From NCBI RefSeq assembly GCF_000515335.1, contig NZ_KI911563.1, positions 779,598-843,597 on the forward strand: a stretch of 64,000 bases of DNA, written 5' to 3'. Each line of letters starts with the position of its first letter. The stretch's first letter is position 1. Shown here one piece after another: positions 25,471 through 33,745 of the stretch. The notes under the pieces were generated by a model. That model was not told the DNA's origin. It saw nothing but the letters and a program-made list of their open reading frames with translations, and did not search any database. This stretch comes from Cohnella panacarvi Gsoil 349. Lineage in GTDB: Bacteria; Bacillota; Bacilli; Paenibacillales; Paenibacillaceae. Position numbers and translations under genes: made by a program.

Positions 25471-27444
25471 TTACTCCTCATATTCCGTAAAATCGACGTT
25501 CTCGATGATCCATCGTTTTCTTGGGTCGACTTTATCGCCCATGAGCGTCGTTACGCGGCGTTCCGCTTTGGCGGCGTCCTCGATCTGGACTTGGAGGAAC
25601 GTGCGCGACTCCGGATTCATCGTCGTCTCCCACAACTGGTCGGGATTCATCTCGCCAAGTCCTTTATAACGCTGCAGCTCCGCGTTTTTGCCGAATTCCT
25701 TTAAATAGTTGGCGAGCTGGTCTTCCGTCCATGCATAGCGCACCGTCTCCAGCTTGCCGGATTTGCGGGTTATCTTATACAGCGGAGGCTGGGCGATGAA
25801 CACTTTGCCCGCGTCGATGAGCGGTTTCATGTAACGATAGAAGAACGTCAGCAGCAGCACCTGAATGTGCGCTCCGTCCGTGTCGGCGTCGGTCATGATG
25901 ACGATCTTGGAATAATTGCATTCCTCGACGTCGAATTCCGAGCCGATCCCGGCGCCGATGGCGGCGATGATCGCTTTGTATTCCTCGTTCTTCAAGATAT
26001 CGAGCAGCTTCGCCTTCTCCGGATTCATCGGCTTGCCCTTCAGAGGCAAGATCGCCTGGAACTTGGAGTCGCGCCCCTGCTTGGCCGAGCCGCCGGCCGA
26101 ATCGCCTTCGACGATGAACAGCTCGTTGCGGGTGTAGTCCTTGGACTGCGCCGGCGACAGCTTGCCGCCGAGGCTTGGGCTCTCGCTCTTCTTCTTCCCG
26201 CTGCGTACTTCCTCGCGGGCTTTGCGGGCGGCTTCGCGGGCTTTGGACGCTTGCACGGCTTTCTTGATCAGCGATCCTCCGACTTGCGGGTTTTCCTCCA
26301 GGAATACCGCCATCTTCTCCGCCACGATCGCGTCGACGGCGCTGCGCGCGGACGCGCTGCCGAGCTGGTCCTTCGTCTGACCGACGAATTCGACTTCCGC
26401 CATCTTAATATTGATGACGGCCATCAGCCCTTCGCGCAAATCGTTGCCCTCGAGGTTTTTGTCCTTCTCCTTGAGCTGGCCGGTCTTGCGGGCATATTCG
26501 TTCAGGACGCGCGTGTAAGCCGTCTTAAAGCCCGTCTCATGCGTGCCGCCGCCGCGCGTGGGAATCGAGTTGACGAACGATGCCAGCGTCTCCGTATAGC
26601 CGTCGTTGTACTGGAGCGCGATCTCGACTTCGATGTCGTCCTTCTCGGCCGCGAAGTGGATAACGTCGTGCAGAACCGTCTTCTCTTCGTTCAGAAACTG
26701 AACGAATTGCTTCGCGCCGCCGTCGTAATGGAAAATATCCTCTTTGCCCGCGCGCTCGTCCTTCAAGATAACCTTCAGGCCCGAGTTCAGGAACGCGATC
26801 TCCTGCAGCCGTTCGGAGAGCGTATCGTAGTTCATGCTGATGTTGCCGTGGAACACTTTCGCATCCGGCTTGAACGTGACTTTCGTTCCGGTCCGGTTCG
26901 TGTTGCCGATGATTTGCAAGCCGCCGACGGTTTCGCCGACATGCTCCTTGCCGCTCGCGTCGACCCACGTCTCGAAGCGCATCTTATGAATTTTGCCTTC
27001 GCGGTAAATTTCGACCTCCAGCCACTCGGACAGCGCGTTCGTAACCGAAGCGCCTACGCCGTGCAGTCCTCCCGATTTCTTATAGCCGCCGCCGCCGAAT
27101 TTGCCGCCCGCGTGGAGCATCGTGAAGACGACCTGCGGCGTCGGAATACCGGCCTTGTGCATTCCCGTCGGGATTCCCCTGCCGTTATCCTGTACCGTGA
27201 CGGAGTTATCTTTATGTACGGTAACGTCGATCTTGGAGCAAAACTTGCCGAGGTGCTCGTCCACCGCGTTGTCGACGATTTCCCATAGCAAGTGGTGCAA
27301 ACCGGACGACGTCGTGCTGCCGATGTACATCCCCGGTCTTTTGCGGACGGCCGTCAAGCCTTCGAGTACTTGAATGTCATCCGCGCCGTATCCGCTGTCA
27401 ACCGCGGCGGCCGAAGCCGTGAACAAGTCCATTTGTTCGCTCAA
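25471..27444 (-). CDS. parE: DNA topoisomerase IV subunit B
   Basis: The 657-residue ATPase subunit shows the GHKL site: EIVDNAVDEHL (catalytic Glu), DNGRGIP, and GGLHGVGASVTNALS; the transducer Lys-loop region and the TOPRIM domain follow (LFIVEGDSAGGSAKQGRD; DADTDGAHIQVLLLTFFYRYM, cores EGDSAGG and DADTDG). The C-terminus ends RKRWIIENVDF typical of ParE/GyrB. Start: TTG at 27444 with GGGGG seven bases upstream. It is the first gene of the parE-parC pair. An inverted repeat CGTCTG/CAGACG (27471-27487) lies in its leader. Confidence 0.94.
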   Translation of the reverse strand: MSEQMDLFTASAAAVDSGYGADDIQVLEGLTAVRKRPGMYIGSTTSSGLHHLLWEIVDNAVDEHLGKFCSKIDVTVHKDNSVTVQDNGRGIPTGMHKAGIPTPQVVFTMLHAGGKFGGGGYKKSGGLHGVGASVTNALSEWLEVEIYREGKIHKMRFETWVDASGKEHVGETVGGLQIIGNTNRTGTKVTFKPDAKVFHGNISMNYDTLSERLQEIAFLNSGLKVILKDERAGKEDIFHYDGGAKQFVQFLNEEKTVLHDVIHFAAEKDDIEVEIALQYNDGYTETLASFVNSIPTRGGGTHETGFKTAYTRVLNEYARKTGQLKEKDKNLEGNDLREGLMAVINIKMAEVEFVGQTKDQLGSASARSAVDAIVAEKMAVFLEENPQVGGSLIKKAVQASKAREAARKAREEVRSGKKKSESPSLGGKLSPAQSKDYTRNELFIVEGDSAGGSAKQGRDSKFQAILPLKGKPMNPEKAKLLDILKNEEYKAIIAAIGAGIGSEFDVEECNYSKIVIMTDADTDGAHIQVLLLTFFYRYMKPLIDAGKVFIAQPPLYKITRKSGKLETVRYAWTEDQLANYLKEFGKNAELQRYKGLGEMNPDQLWETTMNPESRTFLQVQIEDAAKAERRVTTLMGDKVDPRKRWIIENVDFTEYEE

Positions 27445-27634
27445 GGATGGTCCCCCTTGTTAGTCTAGAGCGTCTGTCCCGCAGACGCGTTTACCGTATC
27501 ATTCTAATTCATAACCGCGCCAATGTTCAATAAGCCGAATAACCTTATTCCCATTCCGCGTTAGGCGAACGCAGGCAAAGCGAACCCCTTTTCTATCCCC
27601 TGCCGAACGTCGCCTATATCTTCACAAACATAAC

Positions 27635-27707
27635 ATATCGACAGAAAAAACGTAAAATATCGACAGTGTAAACGTTTTCTTGACGCTTTTCTCCGGCTTA
27701 TTATACC
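27635..27707 (+). promoter_or_regulatory. Promoter of the serine protease gene with two direct repeats
   Basis: TTGACG (27680-27685) and TATACC (27702-27707) form a promoter with a 16-base spacer. Just upstream ATATCGACAG occurs twice (27635-27644 and 27657-27666) in direct orientation, 22 bases apart, i.e. two helical turns on the same face. This is the layout of an activator or OmpR-type response-regulator site. The rest of the 27445-27760 gap holds no gene that I can see. Confidence 0.55.
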
Positions 27708-27760
27708 ATTGAACAGGATGCCGTTGATCGGCGCCAGGAGATTGGGGGAGTCATAATCCG

Positions 27761-28930
27761 ATGTTAAGAAAAATGCTATTCATTCTCGTTGCGAGTTTTA
27801 TGTTCATGGGTGTCGTAAGCGCGGCGAGCCAGTGGGGAAGCTACAAAGGGTTCGCTATCGTCAAAGCCTTCGTATCCGGCAAAGAGTTCAAGACGAAGAG
27901 CACGCCTCCGATCGTCGTGAATGGACAACCAATGGTGCCGCTAAGCCTGCTGAAGACCGCTGGCGTCCCATATACGTACGATGCCAAGAAATTGACCGTC
28001 AACGTCAATAAAGCCGCCGTACCTGCCGATCCTTTGAAAGGCGTGCTGAGAACGCTCGGAGACGTATCCTTCTCGATGGTCGGCGGGGAAACGACCGCCT
28101 ACGTCTATTTCGTCAGAATCGACGACGAGGACAGGGATTGGGAAATGATCGACGGCAAATTCATGCAGCTTGCCAAGCTGAACGCGGACCGTATCGAAGT
28201 GAGATATATCGATGAAGACGGGAGCGAGCTCGGTACGATCTCGATCGACAGAAGCACCTACAACGACTTCCTGAACGGCAAACTCGCCGACATATCCGAA
28301 TTGTGGACCGTCACGGGAAATTTATTCAAGCCCGTACTGACGTCCAAAGAAATCGGCAAGCTCCAGAACGCGGTCGGCGTCGTATTGACCTATGACGAAG
28401 ACGGCGAACTGCTCGCGCAGGGCTCCGGCTTCGTCATCGACGACGATGTGTTCGTTACCAACTATCATGTCGTAGAAGGCGCGTCGCAAATCATCGTCAG
28501 GCTTAACGGCACCGACTACGATATTACGGACTGGTATTACTTCGAGGACGAAGAAGCGGATTTATACGGCGTAAGACTGTCGACGAAGTATTCCGTAAAC
28601 GGAGACCCGATCGGATCGTCTCCCGAGTATTCGCTCGACTACAATACCGCGATTCCCGCGATAGGCGAGAAAGTCTATGCGATCGGCAGCCCGCAAGGCT
28701 TCGAGAACACGCTGTCCGAAGGTATCGTCTCCTCGATCCGGGCCTACGACGGGATGACCTACATCCAACATACCGCGGACATCGATCACGGCTCCAGCGG
28801 CGGCGTTCTGTTGAACGAGAAAGGCGACGTCATCGGCGTCACTTCGATGGGGGTCGACGGCACGTTGCTCGAATTCGCGATTCCGATCAAATACGTCGTC
28901 CAAGAGTTGAACCGTCTATCCTCCCGTTAA
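27761..28930 (+). CDS. Exported trypsin-like serine protease with copper-amine-oxidase-like stalk domain
   Basis: The 389-residue protein has a signal peptide (MLRKMLFILVASFMFMGVVSAA), a stalk domain resembling the copper amine oxidase N-terminal repeat (PPIVVNGQPMVPLSLLKTAGV, core VNGQPMVPL, about residues 46-65), a middle region and a chymotrypsin-fold protease from about residue 205. The triad is visible: His in FVTNYHVVEG, Asp in EADLYGVRL (late position) and Ser in DHGSSGGVLLN. No PDZ domain follows, unlike DegP/HtrA. It probably acts at the cell surface, in quality control or stress signalling. It is a single gene with a promoter carrying paired direct repeats and a strong terminator. 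Confidence 0.87.
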   Translation: MLRKMLFILVASFMFMGVVSAASQWGSYKGFAIVKAFVSGKEFKTKSTPPIVVNGQPMVPLSLLKTAGVPYTYDAKKLTVNVNKAAVPADPLKGVLRTLGDVSFSMVGGETTAYVYFVRIDDEDRDWEMIDGKFMQLAKLNADRIEVRYIDEDGSELGTISIDRSTYNDFLNGKLADISELWTVTGNLFKPVLTSKEIGKLQNAVGVVLTYDEDGELLAQGSGFVIDDDVFVTNYHVVEGASQIIVRLNGTDYDITDWYYFEDEEADLYGVRLSTKYSVNGDPIGSSPEYSLDYNTAIPAIGEKVYAIGSPQGFENTLSEGIVSSIRAYDGMTYIQHTADIDHGSSGGVLLNEKGDVIGVTSMGVDGTLLEFAIPIKYVVQELNRLSSR

Positions 28931-28934
28931 CGAT

Positions 28935-28990
28935 CAATCCCCTTAAGCCGGCGATCGCGAGCCGTTCGCGACCTCCGCTTAAGGGGATTG
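28935..28990. terminator. Bidirectional terminator between the protease and ABC permease genes
   Basis: CAATCCCCTTAAGC (28935-28948) pairs perfectly with GCTTAAGGGGATTG (28977-28990) around a GC-rich loop, followed by TCTCTT. It lies between convergent genes and can serve both. Confidence 0.8.
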
Positions 28991-28994
28991 TCTC

Positions 28995-29993
28995 TTAGTT
29001 CAGGATATCTTGTCTCGTAAAGACGAAGAACGACACGAACAACGCTCCGATGCCCCAAATTCCTAGAACAGCCAGCGAGAATCCAAGCGTCATCCCTTCG
29101 ATCGGCGGAGGCGTTCCGCGCAAATAAGAGCTTAGCTCGAGGTTTACGTTGAAAATGTATTTAGCGTTCGTCCAGGAGGAAGCCATCGCGGACAAAATCG
29201 TCCCCGCGATAATCGTCGCCATCATCGTCACGAAGCTGGCGGCCGTGCTGCGGACGAGCACCGACACCATAAGCCCGATAATCGCCACGACCATCGCGGC
29301 GAACCATACAAGGCCGGCTTGCATGAGCAGGTACACGCCTTGCGTGACGGCATGCACGTTCGCCGTATCCACTTCCGCCCCGTTCACTTGGAAACCTACG
29401 AATACCGGCGCATCCCAACCGGAATAGCCGAAGATCACTCCGGATATCAGGTAACACAGCGCGATCGTAGTCACGATGATTAGCGAAACGTACAGCGACA
29501 GAGTCAACAGCTTCGACAGTAAGATGCGCCATCGTCGCACCGGTCTCGTCAGCAGCATCTTGATCGTGCCGGTCGAACGTTCCGAAGACACAAGATCGGA
29601 AGCGATCGCAAGCACCATCAGCGGAATGAATAGATTGACGGCGTTGTCGATGAACTGCTTCGTGAACGTCACCGCGTTCGGCGTCTGCGGATTTACGTCA
29701 TGATCGAGATAATACTGCAGTTGCTGGACGAGCGCCCTCCGCCATTGCTTCCATTCCTCCGGTATCCGATCGCTGCTCAGCGCCCTCGTATTGTCGGATA
29801 TGCGGTCCTGCAGGTTCGCGCGCCAATCCCCTTTGAATTGCTCCTCGTTCGTCTGGGCGATCTTCATCTGCGCGTACACGAACACCGGAATAAGAATGAG
29901 CAGGATCAGGACGATGACGGCAAAACGTTTTTTCTTCCACACTTTCAAAGTCTCGTTCTGCACGAGCGCGAGCAGGTTACCCAATCGTCTCAC
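28995..29993 (-). CDS. ABC-2 type transporter permease
   Basis: The 332-residue membrane protein has an N-terminal helix (FAVIVLILLILIPVFVYAQ), a long extracellular loop, and five further helices with SSERSTGTIKMLLTRPVRRW (core GTIKMLLTRP), the cytoplasmic motif of ABC-2 permeases such as BcrB and NatB. The start is uncertain: GTG at 29993 overlaps a GGAGG site, while TTG at 29984 sits nine bases behind it. It overlaps the end of the ATPase gene by 17 bases, so the two are translationally coupled. It is probably an exporter of a peptide, antibiotic or ion. Confidence 0.88.
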   Translation of the reverse strand: MRRLGNLLALVQNETLKVWKKKRFAVIVLILLILIPVFVYAQMKIAQTNEEQFKGDWRANLQDRISDNTRALSSDRIPEEWKQWRRALVQQLQYYLDHDVNPQTPNAVTFTKQFIDNAVNLFIPLMVLAIASDLVSSERSTGTIKMLLTRPVRRWRILLSKLLTLSLYVSLIIVTTIALCYLISGVIFGYSGWDAPVFVGFQVNGAEVDTANVHAVTQGVYLLMQAGLVWFAAMVVAIIGLMVSVLVRSTAASFVTMMATIIAGTILSAMASSWTNAKYIFNVNLELSSYLRGTPPPIEGMTLGFSLAVLGIWGIGALFVSFFVFTRQDILN

Positions 29994-30951
29994 CCTCCGT
30001 CACCTTCAGGAATAGTTCCTCGAGCGATGGCGCGACGCGCTGAACGGATCTCACGCCGATCCCGGCGCCGACGAGCTTGTTAACCCATGCGGACACGCTC
30101 GCCTCGTCCATGACCGTCACGATCGCGTCTTGCCAGCCGCTCTGGATCGTTTCATCGATGCGGTGCTCTTCTTCGGCCACGATCCGAACGGCCGGCTGAG
30201 CTTCGAACAATCGCCGCGTTTCCTCCGGATTGTCGACCTGCCACACCGTATACGAACCGGCTTGCGATACGAGCGCGTCTACTTCTCCGACGGCGATGAC
30301 CTCCCCGTGGGCGATAATCGCGACGCGGTCGCACATGAGCTGGATTTCGCTGAGCAGATGGCTGGAGATGAACAAGCTCATGCCGGTACCGGCGAGCATG
30401 CGGATGAATTCCCGCAGTTCCTTGATCCCTTTCGGATCGAGACCGTTCGTCGGCTCGTCGAGAATGAGCAGCTTCGGTTTGCATAGCAGCGCCTGGGCGA
30501 TGCCGAGCCGTTGCCGCATGCCGAGCGAATACGTCTTCACTTTATCGTGGATACGCTGGTCGAGACCGACGATTTCGACGACCTCCGCGATTCTTTCCCT
30601 CGTAATCCCCCGCTGCATGCGGGCAAAATGCTCGAGATTCTCCCATCCCGTCATGAAGCTGTACATTTCCGGGTTTTCGACGATGCAGCCGACGTGCGAT
30701 AGCGCGCGCTCGGGATGAGCGCCGATATCGTCGCCGCAGACGAGTATTCGCCCCGCGGTCGGTTTTACGAGATCGACGAGCATGCGGATCGTCGTCGTTT
30801 TGCCTGATCCGTTCGGTCCGAGGAAACCGAATATTTCACCGGCGAACACGTCGAACGATACGTTGCGAATGATCGGTTTGCCGCCGATGTTCTTTTTTAA
30901 GCCCTGCACGGACAATACGATGTCACGTTCCGCCTGCGCGAGCGTTGCCAT
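29977..30951 (-). CDS. ABC transporter ATP-binding protein, BcrA-like
   Basis: The 324-residue protein has Walker A GPNGSGKTT at about residue 45, the Q-loop region, signature YSLGMRQRLGIAQAL, Walker B LLILDEPTNGLDP and the H-loop SSHLLSEI. The LGMRQ signature and C-terminal extension of about 100 residues are typical of BcrA/lantibiotic-immunity-type ATPases. Start: ATG at 30951 with GGAGGGGGG upstream. It lies 17 bases behind the GDSL esterase gene and overlaps the permease gene, so the three form one operon. Confidence 0.93.
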   Translation of the reverse strand: MATLAQAERDIVLSVQGLKKNIGGKPIIRNVSFDVFAGEIFGFLGPNGSGKTTTIRMLVDLVKPTAGRILVCGDDIGAHPERALSHVGCIVENPEMYSFMTGWENLEHFARMQRGITRERIAEVVEIVGLDQRIHDKVKTYSLGMRQRLGIAQALLCKPKLLILDEPTNGLDPKGIKELREFIRMLAGTGMSLFISSHLLSEIQLMCDRVAIIAHGEVIAVGEVDALVSQAGSYTVWQVDNPEETRRLFEAQPAVRIVAEEEHRIDETIQSGWQDAIVTVMDEASVSAWVNKLVGAGIGVRSVQRVAPSLEELFLKVTEGETIG

Positions 30952-30968
30952 AAAGCTTCCCCCCTCCG

Positions 30969-31784
30969 TTAATTGAGCGCCTGCATGATCCTTTCCGCGA
31001 TGCGGTCGTACCCTTCGGCGTTAGGGTGAAAATGGTCCTGCGACAAATATTTCGTCACGTTCGTCTCGAACAGGTCGTACGTCGGCACGACCGTCGCGTT
31101 GCCGTCGGCTTGCGCCAGCTCGTAGGCTTTGGCGTTCCACTCCGCGACGATTCCGCTGCCGCTTCTCATCTCGGCCAGGTCGTAGAACGGATTGTATAAG
31201 CCGACGTATACGATACGCGCGCCCGCGTTCAATTCCCGCAGCTTCGCGAAAACTTGCTCGAGTCTCGGCGTCACCTCCGGAAGCCGATCCTTCAGCAGCT
31301 CTGGAGAGAGGTCTCCGCCTTCGATAATCGATCCGCCGTCCTGCGCGAGCTGGAACAGATCGTTGCCGCCGATCGTGAACAAGATGAGGTCGGCTTTCGC
31401 TATCGCGTATTTAAACCCCGTTTCATTGAATTTCTCGATTAAGTGCTTCATTTGGGCGCCGTTAACGGCCAAGTTATTCACGAGCGTCACCGGCTTGTTA
31501 AGAACGTCTCCCAGCCTGTCCGTCACCCGCTTCACATAGCCTCGCCCCGTCGGATCTCCGACTCCGTACGTCAGCGAATCGCCGAGCGAAGCGACGAACA
31601 GCTCCGGCTTGTCCGCCCAAGCTCCGCCCGTCGCGGCCGCGCCATCCTCCGTCTCCGGAATCGCCAGCCCGTCCTCGGGGAACCACGTATCCTTGAGCGC
31701 CCAGCCGAAGCCGACGGCGAGCGCGATCAAACAAGCGAGCGTCGTCAGTCCAAGCACGCGCCATAGCCAAATGCTAGATTTCAT
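30969..31784 (-). CDS. Membrane-anchored GDSL/SGNH-type esterase
   Basis: The 271-residue protein has an N-terminal membrane anchor (LGLTTLACLIALAVGFGWAL) and an SGNH hydrolase domain facing outward: SLGDSLTYGVGD (block I, nucleophile Ser), NLAVNGAQM (block II), FTIGGNDLF (block III, Asn) and SQDHFHPNAEGY (block V, catalytic Asp and His). This resembles B. subtilis YpmR-type lipases/esterases. It is the first gene of an operon with a BcrA-like ABC exporter, with a 17-base gap, suggesting action on an exported lipid or cell-envelope substrate. A strong GGGGGAGA ribosome site precedes the ATG. Confidence 0.9.
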   Translation of the reverse strand: MKSSIWLWRVLGLTTLACLIALAVGFGWALKDTWFPEDGLAIPETEDGAAATGGAWADKPELFVASLGDSLTYGVGDPTGRGYVKRVTDRLGDVLNKPVTLVNNLAVNGAQMKHLIEKFNETGFKYAIAKADLILFTIGGNDLFQLAQDGGSIIEGGDLSPELLKDRLPEVTPRLEQVFAKLRELNAGARIVYVGLYNPFYDLAEMRSGSGIVAEWNAKAYELAQADGNATVVPTYDLFETNVTKYLSQDHFHPNAEGYDRIAERIMQALN

Positions 31785-31899
31785 CCGTCTCTCCCCCTCG
31801 AGTGCGTCTACTGCCGACTTTCCTTTCCTGCATATTCCTTAAGCAACACGATAACGGTTCTCGCGCGGTTTTTCAAATCGAACGCCGGAGAACGGCAAA

Positions 31900-31928
31900 G
31901 CCCGGCTGCGAGCATGGCGCAACCGGGC
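31900..31928 (-). terminator. Terminator after the heterodimeric ABC exporter operon
   Basis: GCCCGGTTGCG and CGCAGCCGGGC form an 11-position stem with one mismatch on the minus strand, followed by TTTGCC, 18 bases after the stop of the second exporter gene. Confidence 0.75.
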
Positions 31929-31945
31929 ATTCTATGACAACTCTA

Positions 31946-33745
31946 TTAAGCGGATAAATACCTGTATTGCGCTTCTACCAAGTCCCGGTAGTGTCCGGGC
32001 CGTCTCATCAATTCCTCGTGCGTGCCTTGATCGACGATAACGCCGTGATCGAGGACGACGATAAGATCCGCGTTACGGATCGTCGACAAGCGGTGAGCGA
32101 CGATGAACGACGTTCTTCCTTGAAGCAGCGCCGCTAGCGCCTCTTGGATGCGAAGCTCCGTCTCGGTGTCGATGCTCGCCGTCGCTTCGTCGAGCACGAG
32201 GATGCGCGGATCGGCGAGCAGCGCCCGGGCGAACGAGAGCAGCTGCCGCTGGCCGACCGAGAGCGCGTTGCCCCGCTCCTGCACCTCCGTATCGTAACCG
32301 TCCGGCAGCATCGAGATAAAGTCGTGCGCACGGACGGAACGCGCCGCCGCTTCGACTTCCGCGTCGGTCGCGTCCGGGCGCCCGTAACGGATATTGTCCC
32401 GGATCGTCCCGGAGAAGATGAACGTATCTTGCATGACGATGCCGATCTGCGAGCGGAGGCTATCGATCGTGACGTCTCTTACGTCTACGCCGTCAAGCAG
32501 CACCCGGCCCTCTACCGTATCGTAGAACCGGCAGATCAAGTTTACGATCGTGCTTTTGCCGGAACCGGTGTGCCCGACGAGAGCGACCGACATGCCCGGC
32601 TTCACGTCGAGGTTAATGCCCTTTAGCGCGGGACGGTCCGCCTCATACCCGAACGACACGTTGTCCAGCGTAACCCGGCCTTCCACGGCATGCAGCTTCT
32701 TCGCGTTATCCCGCTCCGGAACGGCCGGCTTCTCGTCCATGAACTCGAAGATCCGTTCCGCCGACGACATCGAGATGAGCAACTGCGAATACATTTGGCC
32801 AAGGCGCGTGATCGGCTCCCAGAAGCTGCCGACGTACGTGATGAACGCGACTAGCGCGCCGACGGTCATGGCGTCGGTCTTGATCAGGTAGGTCCCGTAC
32901 AGCAGAAGAATGAGCGTCCCGATGGCCGAGGTCACTTCGATCACCGGCCCGAACAGCTGATTGAACGCCGAAGCGCGGTTCCACGAACGGATGTTGCTCG
33001 AGTTCATGTCGTCGAAGAACGCGATGTTCTCCCGCTCCTGGGCGAACGCCTGCGTGACCCGTATGCCCTGGATGCTTTCGTTCAAATGCGCGTTGATGCG
33101 CGACTGCTTGATCCGCACCACCTGCCAGCAATGCCGGATCGTGCGCCGCAGCTTCGAGGAGACGAGGAACATGATCGGCACCGTAATCATAACGGCGATT
33201 CCCAGCTTCGGCTCCATGACGAGCAGAATGATCGTAATGCCGACGAGCTGGAGAATATCGATAATCGTATTAATGACGCCGTTCGTGAACACCTCTTGCA
33301 ACGAGTTGACGTCGTTCGTGACGCGCACGAGAACGGAACCCGCCGGCCGCTTATCGAAGAAGCGGAAAGACAGCGACTGAATATGCTTGAACAAAGCCGT
33401 CCGAAGGTCGGAGATGACTTTCTGCCCGGTGATGTTCGTCTGCTTGATCGTGTAGTGCTGCGCCCACCAGCGCATGCCGTACATCGCCAGCATCGCGAGC
33501 ACGATCGCGACAAGCATGCTCATGCTGCCCTCGCCGTCCACGGGGTGAATGGCACGGTCGATGGCCAAATACGTTAAATAGGGAATCGCTAGGCGGGAAA
33601 GCATCCCGAACACGGTCATGACGAACGCCACGCGCGCGACTTCTTTCCGGTAAGGCTTCACGAACACGAACATTCTGCCGACCTGTTTCCAGTTGAACGG
33701 CGTTTCGATCGTCTGGTCGTCCTGATAGACGAATCTGCGGCTCAT
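31946..33745 (-). CDS. ABC exporter half-transporter (ATP-binding/permease), consensus-site subunit
   Basis: The 599-residue protein has six membrane helices then a nucleotide-binding domain: Walker A VGHTGSGKST, Q-loop GIVMQDTFIF, signature ALSVGQRQL (LSGGQ variant), Walker B ILVLDEATASID with the catalytic Glu, and H-loop VAHRLST. The intact Glu with a slightly non-standard signature is the pattern of the BmrD/TM288-type partner in heterodimeric exporters. Its ATG overlaps the TGA of the preceding gene (ATGA). Substrates of such pairs are typically drugs or peptides. Confidence 0.92.
   Translation of the reverse strand: MSRRFVYQDDQTIETPFNWKQVGRMFVFVKPYRKEVARVAFVMTVFGMLSRLAIPYLTYLAIDRAIHPVDGEGSMSMLVAIVLAMLAMYGMRWWAQHYTIKQTNITGQKVISDLRTALFKHIQSLSFRFFDKRPAGSVLVRVTNDVNSLQEVFTNGVINTIIDILQLVGITIILLVMEPKLGIAVMITVPIMFLVSSKLRRTIRHCWQVVRIKQSRINAHLNESIQGIRVTQAFAQERENIAFFDDMNSSNIRSWNRASAFNQLFGPVIEVTSAIGTLILLLYGTYLIKTDAMTVGALVAFITYVGSFWEPITRLGQMYSQLLISMSSAERIFEFMDEKPAVPERDNAKKLHAVEGRVTLDNVSFGYEADRPALKGINLDVKPGMSVALVGHTGSGKSTIVNLICRFYDTVEGRVLLDGVDVRDVTIDSLRSQIGIVMQDTFIFSGTIRDNIRYGRPDATDAEVEAAARSVRAHDFISMLPDGYDTEVQERGNALSVGQRQLLSFARALLADPRILVLDEATASIDTETELRIQEALAALLQGRTSFIVAHRLSTIRNADLIVVLDHGVIVDQGTHEELMRRPGHYRDLVEAQYRYLSA

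Noticed and set aside
25867..27288. A 473-codon plus-strand frame antisense to parE
   Set aside because: It lies wholly within parE, whose motifs are certain, and shows the usual low-information Arg/Leu/Asp-rich antisense composition.
22877..27444. gyrB-gyrA instead of parE-parC
   Set aside because: Both pairs look alike, but no dnaA, dnaN or recF is nearby and the C-terminal half of the A subunit fits ParC better; the possibility is small but not excluded by sequence reading alone.
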